A stretch of 64,000 nt of DNA from an uncultured Endozoicomonas sp. (GCF_947495845.1 NZ_CANMAO010000009.1:1-64000), one strand, 5' to 3'. Shown: positions 55,626 to 64,000, numbered from the stretch's first letter. Translations and numbers: made by a program. The notes: generated from the letters alone by a model not told the origin.

Positions 55626-55983
55626 AGTGCTTTAAGCGTATTTTTTAACAAGCTGCATGGTATAAATGCCTGTGGCTTTTTTTATTTTTTTGATTTTTCG
55701 GTGAATATTTTTTTTGTTGAGCTTTTTCTACTGCTTCTTCTATCTCTGTTAAGAATATACTTTAAATAAAGTGTTTTTCTATTAACAATGAATACGGATG
55801 TCATCTGACTACTTCCTGAATTAATCATTTTGCGTAAAAAAAACACTTTAATTACTAAAAAAAAATTTGCAGATGACGAATAAGCACTCTATGTTGGAAT
55901 TAAAGCTGGGTATAAATTGCTCGGTTTTTATAACGATGTTCTAACTACTAGTAGATTGGATAATTCAGAACGAGGGACGACCC
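55626..55983. other. 358-bp AT-rich gap between rsd and the algP-like gene
   Basis: No gene. A hairpin with T-run near its start probably ends rsd. TATAAA at 55911-55916 may be a -10 box for the algP-like gene, but no matching -35 was found. Confidence 0.4.
55650..55690 (+). terminator. Probable rsd terminator
   Basis: An imperfect hairpin (AAGCTGCATGG...GCCTGTGGCTT) followed by a long T-rich run, 24 bases after the rsd stop. Confidence 0.5.
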
Positions 55984-56601
55984 ATGCCTGCAACAAGGAA
56001 GACTGCAGCCAAAAAAAGCACTGCCAGGAAGGCACCTGCTAAAAAGGCAACAGCAAAGAAAAAGACCACAGCCAAGAAGACTGTTAGAAAAGTCGACATG
56101 GTTAAGAAGTGGGAAAAAGAAGTTGATGCACTGAAGAAAAAGCTGGAAAAAGCGCGTGAAGCGCTGAAGAAAGCAAAAGCCAGTGCTAAAAAGAAAGCAG
56201 ATGCGGCAAAGAAAGCAGAAGCTAAGAAAAAAGCTGCTGCCAAGAAAAAAGCCACTGCTAAAAAGAAAACCACTGCTAAAAAAGCTGCTGTCAAAAAAAC
56301 AGCGTCTAAAAGAAAGACTGCTGCTAAAAAGAAGGTAGCTACCAAGAAGAAGGCTACGGCTAAGAAAAAAGTAGTTAAGAAAAAGCCAGTAGCTAAAAAG
56401 AAAGTTGCCAAGAAAAAAGTAGCGGCTAAGAGAAAGCCTGCAGCCAAGAAAAAAGCACCTGCTCGTAAGGCGGCTGCTAAGAAGGCTCCGGCTCGTAAGG
56501 CAACCGCTAAGAAAAAGCCTGCAGCTAAGAAAAAGGCGCCAGCTCGTAAAGCAGCTCCTAAGAGAAAGGCTCCGGCCAGAAGAGTTGCCAAGAAGAAGTA
56601 A
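55984..56601 (+). CDS. algP: AlgP-like histone-H1-type Lys/Ala-repeat protein
   Basis: 205 residues, made almost entirely of Lys and Ala with Pro, Thr, Val and Arg. Repeats of the KKKAAAKKK, KPAAKKK and APARKAA type fill residues 70-205, as in eukaryotic histone H1 tails and Pseudomonas AlgP. Residues about 36-60 (KKWEKEVDALKKKLEKAREA) look like a short coiled coil. It should bind DNA non-specifically; AlgP affects alginate gene transcription in Pseudomonas. The repeat is prone to length variation. The opposite-strand frame of similar length is only its shadow. Preceded by rsd. Confidence 0.88.
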   Translation: MPATRKTAAKKSTARKAPAKKATAKKKTTAKKTVRKVDMVKKWEKEVDALKKKLEKAREALKKAKASAKKKADAAKKAEAKKKAAAKKKATAKKKTTAKKAAVKKTASKRKTAAKKKVATKKKATAKKKVVKKKPVAKKKVAKKKVAAKRKPAAKKKAPARKAAAKKAPARKATAKKKPAAKKKAPARKAAPKRKAPARRVAKKK

Positions 56602-56622
56602 TCAAGTTGGATGTTCTACGCT

Positions 56623-56650
56623 AAAGGGGGATTTTGATCCCCCTTTTTTA
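56623..56650 (+). terminator. Rho-independent terminator after the algP-like gene
   Basis: AAAGGGGGAT-TTTG-ATCCCCCTTT with extra T residues: a strong, nearly symmetrical terminator. Confidence 0.88.
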
Positions 56651-56714
56651 ATATCTGAAATAAACCCCGCCAAAACAGTTCGTAATCTCTCTCTTCCCCA
56701 ATATAATGCCCGGC

Positions 56715-58628
56715 ATGATCACATTAAACTCAATCAGCCTATTAAGATCCGGCAAACTCCTGCTGGAGGATGCTTCCGTTACCATCCATTCTGGCCAGCA
56801 TGTTGGGCTGGTTGGAGCGAATGGGTGTGGAAAATCCAGTCTGCTCGCATTGCTGACGGGCGATTTGCAGCCGGATAAAGGCGATCTCCACTTTGATAAA
56901 GGTCGGGGATTGGCTCATATGGCTCAGGAAATAGAAGCCCTGGGTAGAAATGCGGTAGACTATGTTCTTGATGGTGACACAGAATTGCGTCGAATCGAGC
57001 AGAAAATAGCCGATGCCGAAACATCCGGTGCCCACGACAAACTGGCCGATTTGCATGAGCAGTTATTGAGAGCCGATGGCTATACAGCGCGATCACGTGC
57101 CGAGCAGCTATTGCATGGACTTGGGTTCAATCATGATGTGTTGAATAAAAGCGTCAGTGATTTTTCCGGTGGCTGGCGAATGCGCCTGAATCTGGCAAAA
57201 ACCCTGATGAGTCCATCCGATATTATGTTGTTGGATGAGCCGACTAACCACTTGGATCTCGATGCGATTGTCTGGCTGGAAAGCTTTTTAAAGCGCTACC
57301 CAGGCACCTTACTGATTATTTCACACGACCGTGATTTTCTGGATGAGACAACAGATCACACCTTGCATATTGAACAGAAGACGCTGAACCAATATCGAGG
57401 CAATTATTCTGCATTTGAAACGCTGCGAGCTCAAAGGCTGGAACAGCAGCAAGCCGTTTTCGAGAAACAGCAAAAAGTGCGTGCTCATATGGAGAAGTTT
57501 GTTGAGCGTTTTCGTGCCAAGGCATCCAAAGCCAAGCAAGCCCAAAGCCGATTGAAAGCACTTTCAAGATTGGAAGATATCTCAGCCGCTCATGTTGATT
57601 CACCGTTTTCTTTCTCGTTCCCTGAGTCGGACAAAATGTCGTCTCCATTGCTGGTTCTGGATAAGGCTGAATTGGGGTACGGCGAAAAGACACTGCTGCA
57701 GTTGAGTATGAATATCCAGCCCGGTAGTCGCATTGGTTTGCTTGGGGCAAATGGTGCGGGTAAGTCCACTTTGATTCGCTCTCTGGCAGGAGAGTTGCCT
57801 CTGCTCGCGGGTGAAGTGCATCAGGGAGAACATTTAAGTGTTGGTTACTTTGCCCAGCATCAGTTAGAAAGCCTCGATTTTCAGGCAACTCCTCTTCTGC
57901 ATTTGCAACGATTGTCGCCTAATGCCCGGGAGCAGGAATTACGAAACTTCCTGGGAGGTTTTGGTTTCCACGGTGATAAAGCCGTTGAAGTGATCCAAGG
58001 GTTTTCGGGTGGAGAAAAAGCCCGTCTTGCATTGGCTATTATTGGTTGGCAGAAACCTAATTTGTTGTTGCTGGACGAACCCACCAACCATCTTGATCTG
58101 GATATGCGTTTGGCACTGACTATGGCGTTGCAGTCTTTCGAAGGCGCAATGATTCTGGTGTCTCACGACAGAAACCTGATTCGCAGTACGACGGATGAAC
58201 TCTATCTTGTACATGATGGTCGCATGGAAAGTTACGAAGGTGATCTGGAAGATTACAGCCAGTGGCTAGTTCAGCTACGAACTCGGGAAAAGAACGAATC
58301 CCGTGCAGCCAGAACCGAAGAAAAGGGTGTGTCGTCCAGTTCTGCTCAGCAAAGAAAAGATGCTAAACGACAGGAGGCTGAAAGACGTCAGGCTTTACGT
58401 CCGCTAAGGCAAAAAGCGGAAAATCTGGAAAAACAGCTTGAAGGTCTTCAGGTTTCATTGGAGGAAGTTGAAGCATCATTATCAGATTCATCGTTGTATG
58501 AGGAATCCGCCAAAGATCAGTTAAAAGGTTTGCTGGGTCGACAAGCTGATATCAAGTGTCAGATGGTCGAGATAGAAGAAGCCTGGATGGAAGCGCTGGA
58601 AGAATTGGAATCTGCCGAAATGGGTTGA
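56715..58628 (+). CDS. yheS: ABC-F ATPase (YheS-type)
   Basis: 637 residues from ATG 56715, the same as E. coli YheS; an ATG three codons upstream (56706) is also possible. Two ABC domains in tandem: Walker A GANGCGKSS and GANGAGKST, signatures SGGWRMRL and SGGEKARL, Walker B MLLDEPTNHLDLD and LLLDEPTNHLDLD. The Arm/linker (AHMEKFVERFRAKASKAKQAQ) and a C-terminal coiled coil at about 540-635 are present. There is no membrane segment; ABC-F proteins act on the ribosome. It closely follows the YheS pattern rather than EttA or Uup. Confidence 0.93.
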   Translation: MITLNSISLLRSGKLLLEDASVTIHSGQHVGLVGANGCGKSSLLALLTGDLQPDKGDLHFDKGRGLAHMAQEIEALGRNAVDYVLDGDTELRRIEQKIADAETSGAHDKLADLHEQLLRADGYTARSRAEQLLHGLGFNHDVLNKSVSDFSGGWRMRLNLAKTLMSPSDIMLLDEPTNHLDLDAIVWLESFLKRYPGTLLIISHDRDFLDETTDHTLHIEQKTLNQYRGNYSAFETLRAQRLEQQQAVFEKQQKVRAHMEKFVERFRAKASKAKQAQSRLKALSRLEDISAAHVDSPFSFSFPESDKMSSPLLVLDKAELGYGEKTLLQLSMNIQPGSRIGLLGANGAGKSTLIRSLAGELPLLAGEVHQGEHLSVGYFAQHQLESLDFQATPLLHLQRLSPNAREQELRNFLGGFGFHGDKAVEVIQGFSGGEKARLALAIIGWQKPNLLLLDEPTNHLDLDMRLALTMALQSFEGAMILVSHDRNLIRSTTDELYLVHDGRMESYEGDLEDYSQWLVQLRTREKNESRAARTEEKGVSSSSAQQRKDAKRQEAERRQALRPLRQKAENLEKQLEGLQVSLEEVEASLSDSSLYEESAKDQLKGLLGRQADIKCQMVEIEEAWMEALEELESAEMG

Positions 58629-58673
58629 ATCATTTCTTAAGAAAAGAGTTTCAGGGGCTGAATGCCCCTGATA

Positions 58674-58910
58674 TCAGGCGACTGCTTCTTCTTCCTGACT
58701 TGTTTCTTCTTCAGAAACCACATCAAGCTTGCCAAGCAGCGCAGAAACACGATCGGCCCAAGCGGACAGTTCCTGTTTCAGCTGAGTGTTTTCTTCCTCA
58801 AGACGGGAATTGGCAGAGCGGAGGTCTTCGACTTCCATTCTGGACAGTTCCAATTTATCTATCAGGTTTTGCAGCCTTGATTCCAGCTGACCAAGAGATT
58901 CAATAGACAT
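58674..58910 (-). CDS. Small ZapB-like / TIGR02449-type coiled-coil protein
   Basis: 78 residues. The whole protein is heptad-like (LGQLESRLQNLIDKLELSR, then LRSANSRLEEENTQLKQEL), ending in an acidic tail, EEETSQEEEA. It resembles the small TIGR02449 proteins usually encoded beside zapA in gammaproteobacteria, and more loosely ZapB. In this window zapA is not adjacent. It converges with the ABC-F gene. A link to cell division is inferred from the family neighbourhood only. Confidence 0.7.
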   Translation of the reverse strand: MSIESLGQLESRLQNLIDKLELSRMEVEDLRSANSRLEEENTQLKQELSAWADRVSALLGKLDVVSEEETSQEEEAVA

Positions 58911-59244
58911 AGCGACAATGACACCGAAAAACAGTGAAAGATGATTGAATAGTTTGCACTATTGCGGATAGTTACGATAGCACTGATTGTATCAGTGTGG
59001 CTGTCCGAAAGTAGTTTAAATAAGAATAACTCAGAAAAGCCTGACTATACTCTATTTGTTTTATGTATTTATCCGTAAATGGATAAGTACACTGTCTGAA
59101 AGTTCAACGCTGAATGGCTTCAAATAGTTAGTCAGCGTCTTGTATCTATTTCGAGCCTGCTTTTGAGAATTTTGGATATCGTATTCCGAGCCCTCTGTAA
59201 GGAACAAAGCAGTACCCAGAAGCATCAGGCTTCGGGAGTTTTAA
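58911..59244. other. 334-bp gap with a small hairpin
   Basis: No gene. TTATCC-GTAAAT-GGATAA at 59069-59086 is a six-pair hairpin. The rest is AT-rich. It probably carries divergent promoters for the coiled-coil gene and the small gene at 59245. Confidence 0.4.
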
Positions 59245-59466
59245 ATGAACGAAAATACACAGCCCTGTGCCAGAATTATTTCTGATCTGAATGTAGAAGA
59301 TGAAGCACTGAGAGCATTTTATGTATCCCTGATGAATCGGCAGAGTGTGGATGATTATATTCATACACAACACCTGCATTTTTGTTCGCGGCAAGTTGAA
59401 GGTTGTTTTCTGAATCATGTTCTGGCGCTTACAGAGCTGGCATTAGAAGCGCCAACAATCAGGTAG
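59245..59466 (+). CDS. Small unrecognised protein (73 residues)
   Basis: It starts at ATG with GGGAG six bases upstream, a good ribosome site. The protein is acidic at its start and mostly helical, with three Cys. It has no recognised family, signal peptide or membrane helix. It precedes metX by 92 bp and may be co-transcribed. The good ribosome site is the main support; an overlapping opposite frame is not gene-like. Confidence 0.5.
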   Translation: MNENTQPCARIISDLNVEDEALRAFYVSLMNRQSVDDYIHTQHLHFCSRQVEGCFLNHVLALTELALEAPTIR

Positions 59467-59526
59467 CTCAATCGAGCTGACAATCAATCAATTAGCGGAT
59501 ACACTCCCATTGCTTTCTTTCAGTTT

Positions 59527-59551
59527 CCTCTGCCGCTTTTGGCGCTAGAGG
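59527..59551 (+). promoter_or_regulatory. Hairpin covering the metX ribosome site
   Basis: CCTCT-GCC, loop GCTTTT, GGC-(GCT)-AGAGG. The right arm includes the GAGG that would serve the TTG start at 59559. It may limit metX translation. The stem is short and a bulge is needed. Confidence 0.3.
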
Positions 59552-59558
59552 GAGCGTT

Positions 59559-60734
59559 TTGGTCACTAATAAAAAGCCTGATAAAGCAATGCCTGAAGTA
59601 ATCCCTTCTGACTCAGTTGGGTTGGTCGAGCCGAAAGCAATCTGGTTTGATCAACCTCTGGCTCTAAATTGCGGTGAAGTGCTGGACGGATTCCAGCTAA
59701 TGATCGAAACCTATGGTCAGCTGAATGAGTCCCACTCCAATGCGATTCTGATTTGCCATGCGCTGAGCGGCCATCATCACGCCGCGGGCTACCACTCCAT
59801 GGAAGAGCGCAAGCCCGGCTGGTGGGATAACTGCATTGGCCCGGGAAAACCCATCGATACCAATCGATTTTTTGTGGTTGCTCTGAATAATCTGGGTGGG
59901 TGTCATGGCAGTACCGGGCCCACCAGTGAGAACCCGAAAACGGGTAAAGCCTACGGCCCTGATTTTCCGGTAGTCACGGTGAGTGACTGGGTGAGCAGTC
60001 AGGCGATGCTGGCAGACTATTTAGGTATTGGTCAGTGGGCGGCTGTCGTCGGTGGCAGCCTTGGTGGTATGCAGGCGCTGCAATGGTCTATTACCTATCC
60101 AGAAAGATTACGCCACGCCGTTATCATTGCGTCAGCGGCTCGGCTGTCAGCCCAAAATATTGCTTTTAACGAAGTGGCTCGTCAGGCGATTATGTCTGAT
60201 GAACAGTTTTTAAATGGACGTTACCTCGAAGAAAACACGATTCCCCGCAAGGGGCTTGGCCTGGCTCGGATGGTCGGGCACATCACCTATCTGTCTGACG
60301 ATTCCATGGGTGCCAAGTTTGGGCGGGAAATGAAAAACGACAGCCTGAGCTATGACTACAACGTGGATTTCCAGATAGAGAGTTATCTTCGTTATCAGGG
60401 TGAAAGTTTTTCAGAAATGTTTGATGCCAATACTTACCTGTTAATGACCCGGGCGCTGGACTATTTTGATCCTGCTGCAGAGTTTGGCGACAGTCTTCCA
60501 AAGGCGCTTGGCAATGCAACCGCTAAATTTTTTCTGGCGTCGTTTTCCACCGACTGGCGTTTTTCACCGGAGCGTTCGAGGGAAATTGTCGATGCGCTGA
60601 TGGAAGCGGACAGATGCGTCACTTATCTGGAAGTGGATGCGCCACAGGGACACGATGCTTTCTTGATGGATATTCCAAGATACACCCGAGGGTTAGCGGC
60701 TTATATGAATCGCGTGGCGGAGGATTGCCAATGA
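59559..60734 (+). CDS. metX: Homoserine O-acyltransferase (MetX)
   Basis: 391 residues from TTG 59559, which has GAGGGAG close upstream; the family N-terminus ([15 protein letters not shown]) begins at ATG 59589, giving 381. It is an alpha/beta-hydrolase fold enzyme that acylates homoserine at the start of methionine synthesis. It shows [39 protein letters not shown], the nucleophile Ser167 in [28 protein letters not shown] and the catalytic Asp and His near [10 protein letters not shown]. Gammaproteobacterial MetX of this type often uses succinyl-CoA; which acyl donor is used here is undecided. Overlaps metW by four bases. Confidence 0.94.
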   Translation: MVTNKKPDKAMPEVIPSDSVGLVEPKAIWFDQPLALNCGEVLDGFQLMIETYGQLNESHSNAILICHALSGHHHAAGYHSMEERKPGWWDNCIGPGKPIDTNRFFVVALNNLGGCHGSTGPTSENPKTGKAYGPDFPVVTVSDWVSSQAMLADYLGIGQWAAVVGGSLGGMQALQWSITYPERLRHAVIIASAARLSAQNIAFNEVARQAIMSDEQFLNGRYLEENTIPRKGLGLARMVGHITYLSDDSMGAKFGREMKNDSLSYDYNVDFQIESYLRYQGESFSEMFDANTYLLMTRALDYFDPAAEFGDSLPKALGNATAKFFLASFSTDWRFSPERSREIVDALMEADRCVTYLEVDAPQGHDAFLMDIPRYTRGLAAYMNRVAEDCQ

Positions 60735-61342
60735 CGACTCGTGGAGATCTGGACATCATCCGCAAATGGGTGGCACCAACAAGTCGGGTGCTTGATTTGG
60801 CCTGCGGTGACGGTCAGTTGTTGTATGAATTGCAAAAAGAAAAGCAGGTGACGGGTTACGGCCTTGAAATCAATTCGCAGGACATTGAGGCCTGTATTGA
60901 TAAAGGGGTAAACGTTGTAGAGCAGAACCTGGATCGCGGGCTGGGGAATTTCAAAACAGGCAGTTTCGATACTGTGATTATGACTCAGGCGCTGCAGGTG
61001 ATGCACTTTCCGCATCTTGTTCTGGAAGAAATGCTGAGAGTTGGACGGCAATGTATTGTTACCTTTCCGAACTTTGGTCACTGGCGCTGTCGTGTACACT
61101 TGGCCGCCAACGGTCGGATGCCAGTATCCAAGTACATGCCTTACACTTGGTACGACACACCCAATATACACTTTTGTACCTTTCGGGACTTTGAAGCGTT
61201 GTGTCGGGAAAAGAATTATCGGGTATTGAACCGAATGGTCGTGGATCAGTCATATCAAAATGGCGTGTTTGCCAATGTCTGGCCAAACCTGATGGGAGAA
61301 GTAGCCATTTATCATTTGACGATGGCGGAGGGGGAATCGTAA
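60731..61342 (+). CDS. metW: MetW, methyltransferase-like partner of MetX
   Basis: 203 residues. The start overlaps the metX stop (ATGA), so they are translationally coupled. A class-I methyltransferase fold is seen: motif [42 protein letters not shown] and [14 protein letters not shown]. Family-typical [20 protein letters not shown] follows. MetW is needed for, or assists, MetX activity in several proteobacteria, but its precise reaction is not established. The next gene starts within its stop codon. Confidence 0.93.
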   Translation: MTTRGDLDIIRKWVAPTSRVLDLACGDGQLLYELQKEKQVTGYGLEINSQDIEACIDKGVNVVEQNLDRGLGNFKTGSFDTVIMTQALQVMHFPHLVLEEMLRVGRQCIVTFPNFGHWRCRVHLAANGRMPVSKYMPYTWYDTPNIHFCTFRDFEALCREKNYRVLNRMVVDQSYQNGVFANVWPNLMGEVAIYHLTMAEGES

Positions 61343-61824
61343 TGGCATTAACCAAACAATTGAAGCAAGCAGGGATATTTATTGTCTTTGTATTACTGAC
61401 CAGCCTTGCAAAGGCAAATGATAACATTCCAGCCGCTCGGGCTCTGGATAACGAGCCGGAAAGGTTCGGCAACTATGAAGTGTACTTCAGTGCGTTTAAT
61501 AGCACGTTTATTACCCCGGATGTGGCGGATCAGTATAATCTCCGCCGTGGTGAGCGTTATGGCATTGTGAATATTGCCATTCGTGACGTGTCAGAAGGCG
61601 AACTTGGTAAAGCCGTGACCGGAACCATTGCTGGGCACTCAATGAATTTACTGACCCAGAAAAAGGGGTTGGAATTTTCCGAAGTGAAAGAAGGCGGCGC
61701 TATTTATTATCTGGCTGACTTCAAATTCTCCGATAAAGAACTGCTAAAATTCGTCATTGATGTTAAGCCCCAAGACAGTCTGAAAAGCGAGACATTGCGC
61801 TTTGAGCAGACGTTTTATCAGTAA
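61342..61824 (+). CDS. DUF4426 exported protein
   Basis: 160 residues from ATG 61342, which shares one base with the metW stop and has GGAGGGGG upstream. A signal peptide is visible (AGIFIVFVLLTSLAKA). The mature part shows FGNYEVYFSAFNSTFITPDVA and YNLRRGERYGIVNIA, which mark the DUF4426 family typically found after metW. It is periplasmic, with unknown function. Confidence 0.85.
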   Translation: MALTKQLKQAGIFIVFVLLTSLAKANDNIPAARALDNEPERFGNYEVYFSAFNSTFITPDVADQYNLRRGERYGIVNIAIRDVSEGELGKAVTGTIAGHSMNLLTQKKGLEFSEVKEGGAIYYLADFKFSDKELLKFVIDVKPQDSLKSETLRFEQTFYQ

Positions 61825-61848
61825 AGATTTTTAGAATAGAGAGATATT

Positions 61849-62472
61849 ATGGCCAGGGATATTCGCCAGGTCGTGCTTGCCAGTGGTAACAAGGGCAAGC
61901 TGGCAGAATTCCAGCGACTTCTGGAGCCGCTTTATATCCAGATGCAGCCTCAAAGCGAGTTTGGTATTGGGGTTACATTGCCTGAAGCAGAAGAAACTGG
62001 GCTGACATTCGTGGAAAATGCCATCCTGAAAGCCCGCTATGCAGCAAAGATCTCCGGCCTGCCAGTGATTGCTGATGATTCCGGGCTTGAGGTGGATTAC
62101 CTGAATGGCGAGCCTGGCATTTACTCTGCACGCTATGCAGGATCAGAAGCTTCTGATGCAGACAACAACCAAAAGCTGCTGCAAAAGCTTGCCGGTGTTA
62201 AGTTTGCAGAGCGAACAGCGCGTTTCCATTGTGTGCTGGTTTACCTTCGTCACGAGCATGACCCAACGCCCATCATTGCTCACGGCAAGTGGGAAGGTTT
62301 TGTTATTGAAGAAGCGCTGGGTGATCACGGATTTGGTTATGATCCTTTGTTTATGGTGCCCACAGAACACAAAACGGCCGCTGAATTACCATCAGAAGTT
62401 AAAAATCAATTAAGCCACCGCGCTCAGGCTTTGCAAAAGCTGATCAGTAGCCTGAAGGAGCTGAATAACTGA
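61849..62472 (+). CDS. rdgB: dITP/XTP pyrophosphatase (RdgB/HAM1)
   Basis: 207 residues; E. coli RdgB has 197. It hydrolyses ITP, dITP and XTP, removing damaged purine nucleotides. Hallmarks: VVLASGNKGKLAEFQ at the start, TGLTFVENAILKARYAA, IADDSGLEVDYLNGEPGIYSARYAG, GFGYDPLFMVP and LSHRAQAL. It follows the DUF4426 gene by 24 bp in the metX-metW cluster. GAGGC...GCCTC at 62471-62487 may end it, although hemW starts immediately after. Confidence 0.95.
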   Translation: MARDIRQVVLASGNKGKLAEFQRLLEPLYIQMQPQSEFGIGVTLPEAEETGLTFVENAILKARYAAKISGLPVIADDSGLEVDYLNGEPGIYSARYAGSEASDADNNQKLLQKLAGVKFAERTARFHCVLVYLRHEHDPTPIIAHGKWEGFVIEEALGDHGFGYDPLFMVPTEHKTAAELPSEVKNQLSHRAQALQKLISSLKELNN

Positions 62473-62491
62473 GGCTGCAAACGCCTCGGTG

Positions 62492-63652
62492 ATGGACTTT
62501 ATGTTAACCCTTCCTCCCCTCAGTCTTTATATTCACGTGCCCTGGTGCGTGAAGAAATGCCCTTATTGTGACTTCAACTCCCACCGTTTGAATGGCGACA
62601 TTCCGGAGGACGCGTATATCAGTGCACTGTTGCATGATTTCCAGAGTGAGCTGCCACAGGTTCAGGGACGCGCTATACACTCGATTTTTATTGGGGGTGG
62701 AACGCCTAGCCTATTATCAGGAAAAGCGTACCAGAGGCTGTTTGATGGTCTTCAGGCGCATGTCACCTTTACTGATGACATTGAAATCACCATGGAAGCC
62801 AACCCTGGCACCTATGAACATGATCGTTTCCAGTCGTATATCGAGGCGGGAGCGAACCGAATCTCTCTCGGTGTTCAAAGCTTTCAGGATGAAAAACTGC
62901 AAAAGCTTGGCCGAATCCACAGTGCTGCAGAAGCGTATCAGGCCATCAAGTCCATCATTGAAAGCGGCTTCACCAATATCAATATTGATTTGATGCATGG
63001 TTTGCCCAATCAATCTCTTGATGACGCGCTCCATGATCTTCAACGGGCCATTGACCTGAAACCTGCGCATATCTCCTGGTATCAGCTGACCATCGAACCA
63101 AACACAGTCTTCTACTCAAAAACACCTGTGCTCCCACCAGACGACACATTATGGGATATTCAGGAGGCAGGCCAGAAACTACTGGCGTCAGCGGGTTTTG
63201 AACAGTATGAGATTTCGGCATACAGTCAGGCTGACAAACGCTCAAGGCACAACCTGAACTATTGGCAGTTTGGGGATTACATGGGGATTGGTGCCGGTGC
63301 CCATGGCAAGCTGACTGATTTATCCACAGGCCAGATCATTCGTAACTGGAAAACCCGAATGCCAGCAGATTACTTAGCGGCAAATGATGAGCAGAAAGCC
63401 TTTGAAACAGGGCGGCGAACATTGGCGGTTGATGAGTTGCCTATCGAGTTTATGATGAATGTGCTGCGGTTGAATCATGGTGTTGAAAAGGGTTTGTACA
63501 GTGCAAGAACCGGTGACAGTCTGGACAGTATCAAAGCGTCGTTAGCACTGGCTCAGCAAAAAGGTTTGTTAGAGCCGCTTGAGCAAGGTCGCCTGCAACC
63601 CACCCCAACGGGCAGGTTGTTTCTGAACGACCTTTTGGAGCTATTTACTTAA
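62492..63652 (+). CDS. hemW: HemW-type radical SAM haem chaperone
   Basis: 386 residues from ATG 62492 (a GTG one codon earlier and another ATG at 62501 are alternatives). The radical-SAM cluster motif CVKKCPYC, followed by DFNSH, is in the first 30 residues. The family motifs IFIGGGTPSLLS, EITMEANPG, RISLGVQSFQDEKL and NINIDLMHGLPNQ follow. HemW binds haem and delivers it to respiratory enzymes; older annotations as oxygen-independent coproporphyrinogen oxidase (HemN-like) are usually wrong for this length. It follows rdgB as in Pseudomonas. Confidence 0.94.
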   Translation: MDFMLTLPPLSLYIHVPWCVKKCPYCDFNSHRLNGDIPEDAYISALLHDFQSELPQVQGRAIHSIFIGGGTPSLLSGKAYQRLFDGLQAHVTFTDDIEITMEANPGTYEHDRFQSYIEAGANRISLGVQSFQDEKLQKLGRIHSAAEAYQAIKSIIESGFTNINIDLMHGLPNQSLDDALHDLQRAIDLKPAHISWYQLTIEPNTVFYSKTPVLPPDDTLWDIQEAGQKLLASAGFEQYEISAYSQADKRSRHNLNYWQFGDYMGIGAGAHGKLTDLSTGQIIRNWKTRMPADYLAANDEQKAFETGRRTLAVDELPIEFMMNVLRLNHGVEKGLYSARTGDSLDSIKASLALAQQKGLLEPLEQGRLQPTPTGRLFLNDLLELFT

Positions 63653-63661
63653 CTCTGCACT

Positions 63662-63924
63662 TAGGGGGCGTTACCAACTGGTCATCCAGCCAGTTGGTTA
63701 TACAAACACTCAGGCAAGGCGAACGATGCAGGACATGGTGGCTCTATGTTCAAATCGTTCAACGCAGCATGAGTGTTTGTATAACCAACCCGAAGGGCCA
63801 CCCATGATTTGCGCCATACAGCGTTACTCGCTGCTTATGTGGAATAACCACACAGCGCAGCTCGTGCCTTGCCTGGCGCAAACCATGGGTGGCTGGTTGT
63901 ATGACCAGTTGGTAACGCCCCCTA
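63662..63924. repeat. Nested palindromic repeat between hemW and trmB
   Basis: Outer inverted repeat of 23 bases (63663-63685 with 63901-63923; arms begin AGGGGGCGTTACCAACTG), spanning about 260 bp. Inside are two more: GGTTATACAAACACTC (63697-63712) with GAGTGTTTGTATAACC (63770-63785), and GCCACCCATGATTTGCGCC (63797-63815) with GGCGCAAACCATGGGTGGC (63875-63893). Central parts include AAGGCGAACGATG and TCGTTCAACGCAG, vaguely like the centre of the 178-bp family. The right end covers the trmB stop codon. It is non-coding. Confidence 0.75.
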
Positions 63925-64000
63925 GCTAAGGCGAGTGAACAGCAAATCCCAAACACCATGCCCCAAACGCTGACCACGTTTTTCAAACTTGGTCAGTGGG
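63922..64000 (-). CDS. trmB: tRNA (guanine-N7-)-methyltransferase, C-terminal end (partial)
   Basis: Only the last 25 residues lie in the window, reading PLTKFEKRGQRLGHGVWDLL and then FTRLS before the TAG stop. This T-K-F-E-x-R-G-x-R-L-G-H-G-V-W-D-L run is the conserved end of TrmB, which makes m7G46 in tRNA. The upstream part of the gene continues past base 64000. Its stop codon lies inside the outer arm of the palindromic repeat. It is convergent with hemW. Confidence 0.85.
   Translation of the reverse strand, partial: PLTKFEKRGQRLGHGVWDLLFTRLS

Noticed and set aside
55965-56591. 208-codon minus-strand frame of Phe/Leu/Ala repeats
   Set aside because: It is the complement of the Lys/Ala repeat of the AlgP-like gene, which has the family, neighbour and terminator on its side.
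63662-63924. CRISPR-like reading of the repeated motifs
   Set aside because: The repeats are inverted and nested, not direct repeats with equal spacers, and no cas gene is present.
63726-63986. Short frames on both strands at the right edge
   Set aside because: They lie in the nested palindromes; the real gene here is the 3' end of trmB in another frame.
1-64000. tRNA or rRNA genes
   Set aside because: A visual scan for T-loop sequences and conserved rRNA segments found none; a covariance-model search (tRNAscan-SE, Infernal) would settle it.

Overview
The window looks like chromosome of a marine gammaproteobacterium. Gene content and order are Pseudomonas/Oceanospirillales-like: pilGHIJ-chpAC, hslO-pckA, tex-gshA, rsd(algQ)-algP and metX-metW-DUF4426-rdgB-hemW-trmB. 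A nucleotide (ATP/ADP) translocase, very large low-complexity proteins without export signals, a papain-fold-toxin-like small protein and several short palindromic repeat families point to a host-associated lineage such as Endozoicomonas. That placement is inference from content; there is no rRNA in the window. I saw no tRNA, rRNA, CRISPR array or complete insertion sequence.

Layout. 1-7.3 kb: an ArsR-type metal sensor divergent from an EamA permease, NAD malic enzyme (maeA), glutathione reductase (gor) and a periplasmic PEBP protein. The long gaps before maeA and gor hold three related, structured non-coding units. 7.3-16 kb: pntAB, two orphan proteins flanking nfo, an alpha/beta hydrolase and an RfaH-like antiterminator. 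16-22.7 kb: a minus-strand carbon block, tkt, Bcr/CflA efflux, epd and pgk, with two short mobile-like elements between bcr and tkt. 22.8-30.5 kb: the ATP/ADP translocase; then a methionine/SAM recycling block (SahR-like ArsR-methyltransferase fusion, metK, ahcY, metF) with two matching operator palindromes; then a papain-like orphan and rsmE. 30.5-41.1 kb: the Chp chemosensory system for type IV pili (chpC, chpA, pilJ, pilI, pilH, pilG), lacking pilK and chpB. 41.3-47.5 kb: a TolC-family outer-membrane protein and an AT-rich 1604-residue effector-like protein with 16 consecutive prolines and a basic tail. 47.7-58.9 kb: hslO, pckA, tex, gshA, rsd, an AlgP-like histone-H1-type protein, an ABC-F ATPase and a small coiled-coil protein. 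59-64 kb: metX-metW-DUF4426-rdgB-hemW on the plus strand, facing the 3' end of trmB across a nested palindromic repeat.

How it works together. maeA, pntAB, gor and gshA concern NAD(P)H and glutathione. epd, pgk, tkt and pckA are central carbon metabolism. metX/metW, metK, ahcY and metF cover methionine synthesis and SAM recycling, the latter probably under the SahR-like repressor. The Chp genes would control twitching and surface sensing. The strongest candidates for something undescribed are the hairpin units upstream of maeA and gor: their paired arms change together, and they carry repeated hairpins with an AU-rich loop. Next are the three short-repeat families, the giant polyproline protein and the papain-like protein.
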